Below, in pieces: positions 1 to 6,530 of a DNA stretch of 39,386 nt. Both the position numbers and the translations under genes were made by a program. The notes below the pieces were generated by a model. It was not told the origin of the DNA, searched no databases, and was given only the letters and a program-made list of their open reading frames with translations. Positions within the stretch are counted from its first letter, which is position 1; every line of letters starts with the position of its first letter. The stretch is taken from the NCBI GenBank assembly GCA_025354825.1, contig JANXMC010000485.1, forward strand, positions 1 to 39,386. The letters run 5' to 3'. This stretch comes from Myxococcales bacterium. GTDB taxonomy: Bacteria; Myxococcota_A; Polyangia; Polyangiales; Polyangiaceae.

Positions 1-396
1 GGGAAGACGATCCGCGTCCGCTTCCGCATCGGGACCGATCCCGCGTCGGGCGTCGAGGGCTGGGACATCGACAACATCGCCTTCGCAGGCATCACGAACA
101 AGCCGTTCCCCTCGGTCGTCGCGAACACCGGCGTCTGCACGGCCCTCCCGGTCGACGCGGGCACCGATTCGTCGACGTCGTCCGACGACGGCGGTGGCAG
201 CACCACCGGCGGCGCGACCACGGGTGGCAGCAAGCCGCCGCCCGTCTACAGCCCGGTGAAGGACGCCGAAGGCGAGAGCAACTGCTCCTGCACCACGGCG
301 GTCGGCCACTCGACGCAGTCCGGCGGAATGGCCCTGATGGCGCTCGGCGGTCTCGCCCTCGTCGTCGGCCGTCGCCGTCGTCGCGACGCGGCCTGA
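1..396 (+). CDS. C-terminal part of a secreted, MYXO-CTERM-like anchored protein
   Basis: The reading frame is open from the first base, so the start lies outside the window. The visible 131 residues begin in a beta-sandwich region with the pattern RVRFRIGTD...GWDIDNIAFAGI. A Ser/Thr/Gly/Asp-rich linker follows, then a short CSC motif, a hydrophobic helix (about residues 108-123) and an RRRRR cluster before TGA. That ending matches the MYXO-CTERM type of sorting tail. The same order and similar wording (IRFRAGTD...WDVDDIAFKGI, then CSC, helix, Arg) close the M36 protease at 7949-11827. The two proteins therefore share a C-terminal architecture, and this one may be a protease of the same kind. 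The catalytic part is not in the window, so the enzyme class is inference. Confidence 0.8.
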   Translation, partial: GKTIRVRFRIGTDPASGVEGWDIDNIAFAGITNKPFPSVVANTGVCTALPVDAGTDSSTSSDDGGGSTTGGATTGGSKPPPVYSPVKDAEGESNCSCTTAVGHSTQSGGMALMALGGLALVVGRRRRRDAA

Positions 397-505
397 GCGC
401 GTAGCCCGTAGCTAGAAACGCGCGCGGCGCGCGAGGAGAGGCAGTGATGCCGCTCCCGTGCGCCGTTCGCGTTTAAGACGACCGCCGCCGCGGCCCCTTC
501 GCGAG

Positions 506-541
506 CCCGAGCGCGTCGCATTCGATGGGGCCGCGCTCGGG
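506..541. terminator. 10-bp perfect hairpin between convergent genes
   Basis: CCCGAGCGCG at 506-515 pairs perfectly with CGCGCTCGGG at 532-541 across a 16-base loop. It lies between the end of a plus-strand gene (396) and the end of a minus-strand gene (610), where a bidirectional terminator is expected. There is no T-run, so intrinsic termination is not certain. Confidence 0.5.
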
Positions 542-609
542 ATCGTGAATAGCGTGCAGGCGCGGCGCGCAGCGCGCTCACCTGCGGCGGCGACACGGGG
601 CACCCGCGC

Positions 610-978
610 TCATGCGGCGCCGGGTGCCTTGTCGAGAAAGCCGTACACGCGGCTCAAGCGGTTCGCGTCGACGACGACCACGTCGAAGCCGATCGCGACC
701 GGCTCGTCGACCCCTTCGGCCATCGCGCGCCACGTGAAGCGCGCTTGGCCGTGATGGGCATCGACCTTTCCGTCGAGCACGAATGCGACGCCGGGAAACT
801 GCGCCTGCACCGCTCCGATGAAATCGCTCACGGCCGCCCGACCGGCGACCTGAGCGAGCGGATCCGTGTATTCGCACGATTCGGCGAACACGCTGTCGAC
901 GAGGGCGCGTCGCGCGGCGGGGTTCGTCGTATTGAAAATAGCAAGGTAGGACGTCACGAGCGTATCGATGGCATTCAT
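610..978 (-). CDS. SnoaL-like / nuclear transport factor 2 family protein
   Basis: The 122-residue protein has the size and layout of a single NTF2-like (SnoaL) cone-fold domain. It has an N-terminal helix (MNAIDTLVTSYLAIFN), a central YTDPLAQVAGR segment, and C-terminal strands HHGQARFTW and GFDVVVVDANRLSRVYGFLD. Members are small cyclases, isomerases or binding proteins, and the sequence does not tell which. I chose ATG at 978 because AAAGAGA sits just upstream and the domain begins there; an in-frame start at 1029 would add 17 residues of unlikely sequence. It is divergent from a truncated XRE regulator, with two palindromes in between. SnoaL-like genes next to this XRE type are a recurring pair, so the lost regulator probably controlled this gene. 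Confidence 0.8.
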   Translation of the reverse strand: MNAIDTLVTSYLAIFNTTNPAARRALVDSVFAESCEYTDPLAQVAGRAAVSDFIGAVQAQFPGVAFVLDGKVDAHHGQARFTWRAMAEGVDEPVAIGFDVVVVDANRLSRVYGFLDKAPGAA

Positions 979-991
979 GGTGAGTCTCTTT

Positions 992-1012
992 CCGTGGCAA
1001 TCGGTGCCACGG
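992..1012. promoter_or_regulatory. 8-bp perfect palindrome, candidate operator
   Basis: CCGTGGCA (992-999), a 5-base spacer, then TGCCACGG (1005-1012). It lies 14 bases upstream of the SnoaL-like start codon, in the divergent region shared with the XRE remnant. A dimeric helix-turn-helix regulator is the natural candidate ligand, but binding is inference. Confidence 0.5.
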
Positions 1013-1045
1013 GACAGAACGGTAGGCACCCGCGGAGGGCGGGGC

Positions 1046-1070
1046 GATCACCTCCGAGGTCATGGTGATC
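1046..1070. promoter_or_regulatory. Nested palindromes upstream of the XRE remnant
   Basis: GATCACC (1046-1052) and GGTGATC (1064-1070) form a perfect 7-bp inverted repeat. A second perfect palindrome, ACCTC-C-GAGGT (1050-1060), overlaps its left half. The arrangement lies 27 bases upstream of the XRE start at 1097 and could be its autoregulatory operator. Confidence 0.45.
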
Positions 1071-1096
1071 TTGGGCGCGCGGCGTAGTCTAGGTTC

Positions 1097-1258
1097 ATGG
1101 AGGCCGCGCGCATTCAGGGCTCTCTCGGCGGCAGGCTTCGCCGTTGGCGAACGCTCCGCGGCAAGAGCCAGCTCGAAACGTCGCTCGATGCGGGCGTCTC
1201 GGCGCGGCATTTGAGCTTCATCGAAACGGGGCGATCAACGCCCGAGCGCGCAATGTCT
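1097..1258 (+). pseudogene. Truncated XRE-family regulator (N-terminal HTH only)
   Basis: The first ~53 residues read RLRRWRTLRGKSQLE...DAGVSARHLSFIETGRSTPERAM, the classical XRE helix-turn-helix of the MmyB-like family. These proteins normally continue for another 200 or more residues with a ligand-binding domain. Here the similarity stops after ERAM. The frame then runs on through Arg-rich, non-protein-like translation antisense to two other genes. The break is about 25 bases before the end of another broken gene on the opposite strand, which suggests a deletion joined two damaged ends. The remaining fragment might still be translated and bind DNA, but without its dimerisation or sensor part it is probably inactive. 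Confidence 0.7.
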
Positions 1259-1280
1259 GGGCGGCGTTGCGGGGCGAAGG

Positions 1281-1578
1281 CTAATCCGCGCAGCAGCGAA
1301 CGCCGACGTAGCTACGCGTGCGGTCGCGGGGGAGCACTTCGAAGGTGTGATTGCTGTCGCAGCGGAGCGCGTTGCTTTCGTCGCCGCTCGCGCCACCGCG
1401 CGCGTGGCAGACTCCCGCCTTCGGGCCTGCGTCGGAGGGTGGGCGAGCCGTCCCGCAACGCCGTAGCGTCGACGGTCTGTTCGTCGACTTTGTCGAGCTC
1501 GTCGAGGCCGAGCAAGCTCGCACAGCCGCTCGCGCACGTCATTGCGAGCAGACCGAACGCCCCTCTTGCCAGGTTCAT
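1281..1578 (-). pseudogene. Remnant of a formylglycine-generating-enzyme-like lipoprotein
   Basis: Two pieces in different frames form one broken gene. From ATG at 1578 the product begins as a lipoprotein: signal sequence, lipobox near CASGC, then ASLLGLDELDKVDE, an opening common on Polyangia lipoproteins. After about 45 residues, near 1440-1450, sense shifts to another frame. That frame ends in CHARGGASGDESNALRC followed by RSYVGVRCCAD and TAG at 1281. The ending matches the conserved C-terminus of FGE-sulfatase (SUMF1/EgtB-type) domains, which usually finish with VGFRCC. The complete domain needs roughly 250 residues and only about 60 remain, so the middle is missing and the frame is shifted. 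It lies tail to tail with the broken XRE gene. Confidence 0.65.
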
Positions 1579-1677
1579 GTCGAGCGCTCGCGCGCGTGAT
1601 CGCGCGCAACGGCGAAGGACCCCCATCGACACAGAGACTAGCGTCTACGTCGAGGTTCGTCGCCCTCCGGCCCTTTT

Positions 1678-2712
1678 CTACGGAGCGGTCGGCGCGGGAA
1701 TGACGAGGCGCAGGGCCTTCTTTTCAACAGCTATCCGTACATGGGATGTCGTGCGCAGCTCTTCGCCGTCGATTTGCCCTGCGAGCGGCGCGCCGCTCGC
1801 GTCGTCGGGGGTGATGCGTATCTCGATTTGGGCGCCTCGGAACGGTTTCGAATGCCGAATACCGACGGCGTTCAACACGTCTTCGGTGAGCGGATTGCCG
1901 TCGAGATCGACAATCGCTTTCGACGTCCAATCCCGTTTTCCTTGGAACGGGATGACCTCGAACGCGCCGTCGTCGTGGGCCGACGTCTTGTCGAAGACCC
2001 ATGCGCCGCCGTAAATTCGTGTCCCTTTCACGATGAGATCGGTGAGGCCGGGGAGCTCGTAGACGGCCCCGTCGGCGACCACGTGCGCCGTGAACTTGTC
2101 GGATACGACATAGGACTCGAGGAACACTTTGAGCAGCGCGCCCGCGTACACCATGTGGTCGCGGTAAAGCTCTTTGACCGGGCCGAGCTTTTCGACGAAG
2201 GCGCGATCCTCGTTACGGCTTTTTAGGATTCGGGCAGAAATTCCCCAACCCGCCGAATCGAAGAATGTCGTCTTCGTAAGCACCACGCCGCCGTCGCCGA
2301 GCACCTCGATGTGGCCGGCATCGAGACGTGTTTCGTGCCCCGCCGCAATCACGGCGACGTTGCGGGCGAGGGCGTCGGGGCGCGCCTCGAGGCCGAAGCT
2401 TCGCCCCTGGTCGTTGGCCGTCCCGGTGGGCAACATGGCGAGCGCCACGCCCTCCCGCCGAGCCGACGCGAGGAGGCCCGCCGCGACTTCACGAAACGTT
2501 CCGTCGCCCCCCATCGCGATGACGGTGGTGTGGGCGCCGCGGTCCAGCGCCCCCGCGACGGCTGCGATGGTCGCGCCGCCGGGGAGCGTTGGGAGGAGCT
2601 CACTCGTGATTCCCGCGAGCGAGAGCTCGTTGCGTGCGAGTGCGATGCGCGCTTCGTTGCGCCCGCTTTGGGCGGTGGGATTCCCTACGAGGAGGTGCGT
2701 CGCATGGGACAT
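1678..2712 (-). CDS. Diacylglycerol/lipid kinase family protein (YegS/DagK-like)
   Basis: The 344-residue protein has the catalytic layout of the DAGK/YegS/sphingosine-kinase superfamily. It has an N-terminal nucleotide fold starting HLLVGNPTAQSGR, the ATP-binding GGDGT loop at residues 68-72 followed by FREV, and LPTGTANDQGRSFGL, the counterpart of the family's P-x-GT-x-ND motif. A beta-sandwich C-terminal half with GQIDGEEL follows. Such enzymes phosphorylate lipids at the membrane; the substrate cannot be read from sequence. It is the last gene of the rbfA-rtcB run, 15 bases after the rtcB stop. The Shine-Dalgarno AGGAGG ends one base before the ATG, unusually close, yet no other in-frame start is available before the conserved fold. 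Confidence 0.88.
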   Translation of the reverse strand: MSHATHLLVGNPTAQSGRNEARIALARNELSLAGITSELLPTLPGGATIAAVAGALDRGAHTTVIAMGGDGTFREVAAGLLASARREGVALAMLPTGTANDQGRSFGLEARPDALARNVAVIAAGHETRLDAGHIEVLGDGGVVLTKTTFFDSAGWGISARILKSRNEDRAFVEKLGPVKELYRDHMVYAGALLKVFLESYVVSDKFTAHVVADGAVYELPGLTDLIVKGTRIYGGAWVFDKTSAHDDGAFEVIPFQGKRDWTSKAIVDLDGNPLTEDVLNAVGIRHSKPFRGAQIEIRITPDDASGAPLAGQIDGEELRTTSHVRIAVEKKALRLVIPAPTAP

Positions 2713-2727
2713 CCCTCCTAGCGTAAG

Positions 2728-3957
2728 TCATCCTTTCAGGACGGCGAGGGGCGTGAGGCGAAGTACGGGCGTGACGAGGTCGTCTTGGTCCGCCATGACT
2801 TTGGCGATGTCGCGGTACGCCTCGGGCGCCTCTTCGACGAGGTCCCTCGCGCGTGTTCTGTCCCAAACCACGCGGCGCATCGACCCTTCGAGCGCGCGCA
2901 GAGTCACCTCGTCGCGCGCGTGCCTGCGGCTCATCACGCGCCCTGCGCCGTGAGAGCACGAGCCGAACGCGTCGACGTTTCCGAGGCCGCGCGCGAGGTA
3001 GCTCGCCGTCCCCATCGATCCGGGGATGAGCGCCATTGCGCCCACGGGCGCGGCAACGGCCCCTTTTCGATGCACGAGGAGCGGCTCACCAAACCAGCTT
3101 TCACGCGCGATGAAGTTGTGCGGAACGTCGATCGCCGACGCGCCGTCGACGCTCGCACCCAAGACGCTCTCCACGGCCCGCGCGGCCGCGAAGGCGAGAG
3201 CCTCCCGGTTCGCACGGGCGAAGTTGAGCGCATAGGCGAGGTCGTTCAGGAATGCGGCACCCATCGGCGTGCGCACGTCGAAGGCGCCGAAGCCATCACG
3301 TTTCGTGATGCTCCCCTTTGCGCTTTCTGCTGCGGCCGCCGATGCAAGGGCGCCGGCGTGGTGCTTCGCGATCGCCGCCCCGATGCCGCGCGACCCCGAA
3401 TGAACGAGCAGCCAGAACGAGCCGTCGTCCCCCCGATCGAGCTCGACGAAGTGGTTCCCCCCGCCGAGCGTTCCAAGGTGGCGTGGCGCGAGGTGAGCAC
3501 GCGCCCGTGTGAGGGCGCGCGTGGAGAGCGTCGGGTCGAGGAGCTCCGCGGGAACCGCGACGCCGGCCCCCGCGTGAGTCGCGTCGCCCACGGGAATGGC
3601 GAAAGCGAGCTCGCGAAGCGTGCGCTCGAGGGCGCGCGAGGAGAGCGACGAAGGGTCGGCGCCGCCACGGAGCTCGAGGCGGAGCGCGGACATGCCGCAG
3701 CCGAGATCGCTGCCGAGCGCCTTTGGGACGGCGTGGTGCGCCGTCGCGAAGACCGTCCCCACGGCGATTCCGTCGGAAAGGTGAGCGTCGGGCATGGCCG
3801 CGACGTGGGCGACGACGAACGGAAGGGATGCAACGGCTTCGAGCTGCCGCACGGTTTCGGGCGAGAGGTCGCGCGCCCAGACGTGGATCGGAACCCGCGG
3901 CGACGCGGGCGCGGTTGTCGAGGTGGACGCGTGCGCCGCGATGACCCGCTTGGTCAG
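2728..3957 (-). CDS. rtcB: RtcB-family RNA ligase, probable CTG start
   Basis: RtcB joins RNA 2',3'-cyclic phosphate or 3'-phosphate ends to 5'-OH ends using GTP and Mn2+. About 409 residues carry the family's landmarks: PDAHLSDG, GSDLGCGM with the metal ligands Asp84 and Cys87, GGGNHFVE, VHSGSRG, PHNF, the GSMGTASYL loop, and SCSHGAGR holding the His that becomes guanylylated. The C-terminal end is DIAKVMADQDDLV...LKG. No ATG, GTG or TTG lies between the rbfA stop and the conserved fold. A CTG at 3957 overlaps that stop (cTGa) and has AAAGGA six bases upstream, so I take CTG as the start; a longer form beginning inside rbfA is possible. No archease gene is seen nearby. A role in tRNA or rRNA repair is inferred from the family. 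Confidence 0.9.
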   Translation of the reverse strand: MTKRVIAAHASTSTTAPASPRVPIHVWARDLSPETVRQLEAVASLPFVVAHVAAMPDAHLSDGIAVGTVFATAHHAVPKALGSDLGCGMSALRLELRGGADPSSLSSRALERTLRELAFAIPVGDATHAGAGVAVPAELLDPTLSTRALTRARAHLAPRHLGTLGGGNHFVELDRGDDGSFWLLVHSGSRGIGAAIAKHHAGALASAAAAESAKGSITKRDGFGAFDVRTPMGAAFLNDLAYALNFARANREALAFAAARAVESVLGASVDGASAIDVPHNFIARESWFGEPLLVHRKGAVAAPVGAMALIPGSMGTASYLARGLGNVDAFGSCSHGAGRVMSRRHARDEVTLRALEGSMRRVVWDRTRARDLVEEAPEAYRDIAKVMADQDDLVTPVLRLTPLAVLKG

Positions 3958-4427
3958 AGCTCGTCCTTTGCATCGGGCGCATCGGGCGCATCGGGCTCGT
4001 CGTCGAAGGTCGCGGAGGCGCCGTCGAAGACGAACCTGAGATCGGGCGCGCGTTTTAGATCGAGCGAGTCGACGAGGCGTGCGCGGAAGAACGCCGCCGC
4101 ACGCACGAGAGCCCGCGTGACGCGGTCGCGTTCGGTGCCGGTCGGCTCGGAGCCGGACGCGGTGAAGTGAACGCGAGCGTTCTTGTAATCGACGGAAAGC
4201 AGAACGGCGGTGATGCGGACCCCGTCGAGGCACGGGTCGCTCACCTCATCGCGGAGCAGGCTGCGGATCTCCTCGCGGAGAAGCTGCTCGAGACGTTGGT
4301 GACGGTATCCAGAGGCTTCGGCCTGGGCCGAGGAAACGGTAACGGCAGGGGCGCGAGCCTTGGTGGCGCGCGGCTGCGGCGAGTGAGCACGGGTCGTGCT
4401 TGAACGCCGCGAATCAGACTTGGTCAT
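3954..4427 (-). CDS. rbfA: 30S ribosome-binding factor A (RbfA)
   Basis: RbfA binds the maturing 30S subunit and is needed for late 16S rRNA processing. The 157-residue protein has the KH-type core from about residue 38: YRHQRLEQLLREEIRSLL, then RITAVLLSVDYKNARVHF, with the closing RLVDSLDLKRAPDLRFVFD. A 37-residue basic, Ser/Thr/Ala-rich N-terminal extension and an acidic tail built on DAP repeats flank it. I chose ATG at 4427 because GGAG lies 11 bases upstream; the open frame extends further but is not conserved-looking. Its stop overlaps the proposed CTG start of rtcB, suggesting translational coupling. The usual neighbours infB and truB are not here. Confidence 0.9.
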   Translation of the reverse strand: MTKSDSRRSSTTRAHSPQPRATKARAPAVTVSSAQAEASGYRHQRLEQLLREEIRSLLRDEVSDPCLDGVRITAVLLSVDYKNARVHFTASGSEPTGTERDRVTRALVRAAAFFRARLVDSLDLKRAPDLRFVFDGASATFDDEPDAPDAPDAKDEL

Positions 4428-4695
4428 GATGGGAACGACTCCAGAACGAGAGACGAGTATCGCCCCTGAGTCGCCCGGACGCGTACTAGACGCGCGACGC
4501 GAGCGAGGGGCGTGGGGAGAAGCCTTCCGAAACCGCTGTCGCAATCGCAACCACCGCACACCTCCTCTCTGCGTTCGATCGACGCGCCGCGTAGGCCGCA
4601 TCTTCTTCGAAGCGCGCGGAGGATGATCCGCGAACGGGCCATCGTCAAGCGCGCGCGCTTCGCGAAATTCGCGCTACCGTCCTTGGCGATACAGC
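4428..4695. other. Divergent intergenic region without a recognised gene
   Basis: These 268 bases separate rbfA (minus) from the HAD gene (plus) and should hold both promoters. I find no convincing small gene or RNA gene in either strand, and no clear sigma-70-like hexamers. Confidence 0.5.
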
Positions 4696-5613
4696 ATGAC
4701 AGCAGGTGACGCCGCGACCCCGAATCACGAAACTCCCAAGTGCATCGTCTTCGACTTTGACGGCACGCTGACGGACGTCGAGCACCATGCACCGCTCTAC
4801 TTGGCGGCGTTCCACGACGAGCTCGCACGCCGCACCGGAATGTCCGCCGTCGCCTTCGCGGCGGCGTGGCGCGACGCCGAAGCACAAGTCTCGGCCTCCC
4901 CGGCGGAGCTCGGGTGGACCTACGAAGGGCGCGTCGTCGCGCCGGCGAGCGCCGACCCGTACCTCTTCGCGAACGCGGTGGCGCGTCTCGTTCTCGAGCG
5001 CCTGCGCGCGGGCGCTGGCGGCGACGCGAACGACGACGCCGCCCACGCGAGCGCCATCTACGAGGCTTATCGTGCCGCGTACACGCGCGTCCCCACGCGC
5101 TTTCGTACCGAGGTCGTGACGGTCATCGACGGCCTTCTCGCGAAGGGGCTTTCGGTCTTCGTCGTGACCAATGCCTATTCCGAGGACGTCGTGGCGAAGC
5201 TTGCGACGCTCCCCCTCGCGCGCCCTTGCGAAGTGCGTATTCGCGGCGACGCGCGCAAATTCCAAATATCTCCCGCGACCGCGCAAAATGCAGCGTTCGA
5301 CGCCGTTCCGGACGAGATGCACGTCGAGGGGCTAACGCGCCCCGTCTTTCTCAAACGCGGTCGCTATTTCGATATCTTGAAAGGCGTCTTCGAAGAGGCT
5401 CGGGTCACCGCGCGCCAGACGCTCGTTTGCGGCGACGTCTTCGAGCTCGATCTCGCCCTCCCGGCCGCTCTCGGCGCCCAGGTGCAGCTCGTCACGCACG
5501 CACGAACGCTCCCCCACGAGCGCGCCGCCGTCATGGCGCTTCCGGGTGGAAGCGGGCGGGTCGGCGCGGGGCTCTTGCCCGTGCTGGAACGCATGACGAC
5601 CCGCGCTATTTAA
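4696..5613 (+). CDS. HAD-superfamily hydrolase (putative phosphatase)
   Basis: The four HAD motifs are present in order. Motif I is FDFDGTLTD with nucleophile Asp20 and acid/base Asp22. Motif II is VVTNA, motif III is a Lys in LKRGRYFDIL, and motif IV is GDVFELDL. The 305-residue length, with a long cap of helices between motifs I and II, fits a soluble phosphatase acting on a small molecule; the substrate is not evident. No strong Shine-Dalgarno precedes ATG 4696, but this is the last good start before motif I. The gene converges on the PhnD-like gene, and the two coding ends overlap by 8 bases. Confidence 0.85.
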   Translation: MTAGDAATPNHETPKCIVFDFDGTLTDVEHHAPLYLAAFHDELARRTGMSAVAFAAAWRDAEAQVSASPAELGWTYEGRVVAPASADPYLFANAVARLVLERLRAGAGGDANDDAAHASAIYEAYRAAYTRVPTRFRTEVVTVIDGLLAKGLSVFVVTNAYSEDVVAKLATLPLARPCEVRIRGDARKFQISPATAQNAAFDAVPDEMHVEGLTRPVFLKRGRYFDILKGVFEEARVTARQTLVCGDVFELDLALPAALGAQVQLVTHARTLPHERAAVMALPGGSGRVGAGLLPVLERMTTRAI

Positions 5614-6442
5614 TCTTCATTCGCGTCGACGAGAGGCCGGCGCCGGGCGAATACGTCGCGCGCAGCAGGCGCAAGAGCGGCTGGTACTCGGCGGGGCGCG
5701 CCTTCTGAAACCCTTCGGCGTCCATCGCCGAGAGGAGAAACGTCGGCGCGCGCGCGCCGCGCGCGTCGGGGAAGAGGCGCGACGTGATGCGCATAGCGTC
5801 GGCCTGCGTGAGACGCGTCGTGAGGACGACGCCGTCCGTGGGCGACTCTTCGGTGACGGCGAGGGCGGCGAGCTTGTCCGCTGCGCGCCCCACGTACAAC
5901 GTGAGGGCCGCCCGAATGCTCGCCTCGTCGGCGCCGGTCGTCGTCACCGCTGCGACGTCTGCCGTGCCCATGAGAACGGCGGTCGCCGCGGCCGGGTGAG
6001 AGCCGCAGAAGGTCTGCGACGCGAGGCTTCGATCAGGGTCGATGCCGCGTCGCCTCAGAAGATCGGCCGCGAGGAGGTAGCCGCCGATCGAAAGCTTGTC
6101 GACCCACGCGGCGCGAAGCCCCGCGAGGCGCCCCACGGTGAGGTCGTCGGCCTTACGCGCGATGAGCACGGAGCGGTACGCGGAGTGGCCGTTTCGCACG
6201 ACCTTGTAGATCGCGCGAGCCGTCGGCTCGACGCGCGCGCAGATAGCCGCAGGGCTCCAGAAAATATGTGCCTCGCCGGCAAGCACGCGGGCCTCGAGCT
6301 CTTCGTAGTCGGCCGGTACCAGAATGGTCGCAGCCTCGCCGAGCTCGAGAGACAGCGATTCCTGGAGCAGCTCGGCGCGCGCAGCCGTCTTCGCCTTTCC
6401 GAGCGATGGCGGCAGCAGGAACGTGAACCCCACGATTCTCAA
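5606..6442 (-). CDS. PhnD/SsuA-type substrate-binding protein without a signal peptide
   Basis: The 278-residue product resembles the PhnD / phosphonate-binding branch of type 2 periplasmic binding proteins. Recognisable segments are RIVGFTFLLPPSLG, the helix ELGEAATILVPADYEELEARV, AHIFWSPAAICAR, VLIARKADDLTVGRLAGLRAAWVD and a central SHPAAATAVLMGTADVAAV. Binding proteins of this class are normally exported, but the fold starts at residue 2 and there is no room for a signal peptide. No ABC permease or ATPase lies nearby. It may be a cytoplasmic sensor-type domain protein, or the exported form may have lost its leader. The start is uncertain: TTG at 6442 or GTG at 6435. Confidence 0.7.
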   Translation of the reverse strand: MRIVGFTFLLPPSLGKAKTAARAELLQESLSLELGEAATILVPADYEELEARVLAGEAHIFWSPAAICARVEPTARAIYKVVRNGHSAYRSVLIARKADDLTVGRLAGLRAAWVDKLSIGGYLLAADLLRRRGIDPDRSLASQTFCGSHPAAATAVLMGTADVAAVTTTGADEASIRAALTLYVGRAADKLAALAVTEESPTDGVVLTTRLTQADAMRITSRLFPDARGARAPTFLLSAMDAEGFQKARPAEYQPLLRLLRATYSPGAGLSSTRMKIK

Positions 6443-6530
6443 GCTTACGCCATTTGGGGCGAACGCCCCTCACGGCACGCGTTTTACGAGTCCGGCGCGC
6501 GACGAACGCGCCTCGTGCGCGCCATCGCGC

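Noticed and set aside
1258-2014. Extension of the XRE frame to 305 residues
   Set aside because: After ERAM the translation is Arg/Ser/Pro-rich and antisense to the FGE remnant and the lipid kinase, so it is an accidental read-through, not a fusion.
3966-3991. ATCGGGCGC-type triplication at the end of rbfA
   Set aside because: It merely encodes the acidic DAPDAPDA tail; too short and too degenerate to be a separate element.
4428-4695. A possible tRNA or small RNA in the rbfA-HAD gap
   Set aside because: No cloverleaf pairing or TTCGA-type T-loop context could be found.
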